From: Endotrypanum monterogeii
Taxonomy: Eukaryota; Euglenozoa; Kinetoplastea; Trypanosomatida; Trypanosomatidae
DNA: 64,000 nt
Assembly: GCA_000333855.2 (NCBI GenBank)
Contig: CM007318.1
Location: forward strand, 982,778 to 1,046,777
Reading direction: 5' to 3'
Every line of letters begins with the position of its first letter. Position 1 is the stretch's first letter. Shown here one piece after another: positions 63,235 through 64,000 of this stretch. Both the position numbers and the translations under genes were made by a program. Below the pieces are notes generated by a model. The model saw only the letters and a program-made list of their open reading frames with translations, searched no databases and was not told the DNA's origin.

Positions 63235-63640
63235 AACACTGAGTCACACCTGGCGCGGTGGAGGGGGTTGGCCACGCACTGTCTGAGGACGTCCGCGTGA
63301 TGTGTCTGCTACCCGTGTCTGCTGACATGCCCTGGATGACGTTGCATTGCGGTACGCTGCAATGGCGCCATCGTGTGTGCAAGCGTCCCGCAACTGGACA
63401 TGCGGTGAGGCTGGCTGAAGTGTTCCGCCTTCGGCGCCGGGGCCGTGGTACGCGTGTGAGGGAGGGGGTGGAGGGCCAGCTCGAGCGGTACACGCCAGGA
63501 GAGTGGGTTCTGCATCCTGGTGGCGGTCGTGAGGCTTGGGTCTGCGGGGGTGGGTGCAGAGGTCGTTCCCCGGCTGGACGTGTCGGCATTGTCCTCTGGC
63601 AGGAGCAGGGCCTGTGTTGCACTTTGAGGGGGTGTTGTGG
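63235..63640. mobile_element. GC-rich SIDER-like island (copy H)
   Basis: A ~400-bp GC-rich block, sharply different from the AT/T-rich flanks, with no supported gene (the 128-codon frame lacks natural composition). Near its right end TGCACTTTGAGGGGGTGTTG resembles the family-2 end TGCACTTTTTGAGGGGGTTG in the same strand orientation as copies E and F. It could be a distant SIDER relative. Orientation and limits are uncertain. Confidence 0.35.
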
Positions 63641-64000
63641 ATAGCTTACCTAAAAAGAGATGTTATCTGTCTCTTTTGTGGAGGTGCGGTGCGCAGGATA
63701 AAGTTTTTTTTTTTCGCCGTTGTGTGGTAGCTTCTTCCCTGTTGCCTTGAGATGTTTTACTTACCTTCACCCTCTGCTTTCTCCCTTCTCACCACGCTCC
63801 CTGTATATGTATCCCACTACCCATGTGTCCACATCACCGGATTTCCCTTCTCCACATTTTGTTTTCTAGTTAGTCTCTTTTCGCTGCTTGGCTGCCTCGG
63901 ATCTTCACATCGCGCGGCCCCTTCCTCCCTCCTTCCCTGCCCAGCTGGCTACTCCTTCCCCCCCTCCCCCCCAAAAAAAAATATATATATATATATATAT
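63641..64000. other. spacer at the right edge
   Basis: No gene is seen. It is pyrimidine-rich, probably leading to a gene outside the window. It ends in an A run and a TA array (63972-64000), where the sequence was cut. Confidence 0.55.

Overview
The window looks like a chromosome-internal piece of a kinetoplastid nuclear genome, most likely Leishmania or a close relative (Leishmaniinae). The evidence is direct: 16 convincing protein genes without introns, all on the + strand, about 1-4 kb apart. Coding regions are GC-rich at third positions. The spaces between them are full of poly-T/pyrimidine tracts, (TA)n and (CA)n microsatellites and AG acceptors, as expected for polycistronic transcription with trans-splicing. 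I see no conventional promoters or terminators and no strand switch among real genes. Species cannot be fixed from sequence alone.

Left part (1-22.6 kb): a VPS52-like GARP tethering subunit, the diflavin reductase TAH18 (cytosolic Fe-S assembly), a coiled-coil/WD40 protein, a disordered hypothetical protein, translation factor eIF3g, a Ser/Arg-rich protein with a C-terminal PH-like domain, and the GPI transamidase subunit GPI16/PIG-T. Middle part (22.6-42.7 kb): gene-poor and repeat-rich. It holds two hypothetical proteins, the 18S rRNA methyltransferase BUD23, a thioredoxin-like protein with an acidic insert, two assembly gaps and most of the dispersed repeats. Right part (43-64 kb): a PPP-family phosphatase with large inserts, ribosomal protein S19, SRP68, a cytosolic carboxypeptidase (M14, tubulin-deglutamylase type) whose 3' end appears frameshifted, and a PKA regulatory subunit with degenerate cyclic-nucleotide pockets. 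The genes form no pathway. They are a typical kinetoplastid mix of housekeeping functions sharing one transcription unit.

The most unusual content is two families of dispersed non-coding repeats. Family 1 has copies at 4861-5683, 31509-32378 and 40739-41052 (cut by a gap), plus an old reverse-strand copy at 19860-20084. It begins with a word very like the 5' signature (Pr77 / 79-bp hallmark) of ingi/L1Tc-clade retroposons, so it is probably SIDER-like. Family 2 has copies at 26259-27067 (+), 37701-38495 (-) and 42174-42647 (-); one copy is flanked by a possible target-site duplication. Copies within each family are almost identical by eye, whereas SIDERs are normally strongly diverged. This suggests recent movement or gene conversion, or an assembly effect. 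A third GC-rich SIDER-like island lies at 63235-63640.

Sequence-quality warnings: two N gaps (24947-25087 and 41053-41367), both next to TA microsatellites; error-like degenerate sequence on both sides of the first gap; and a probable one-base indel in a homopolymer inside the carboxypeptidase gene.
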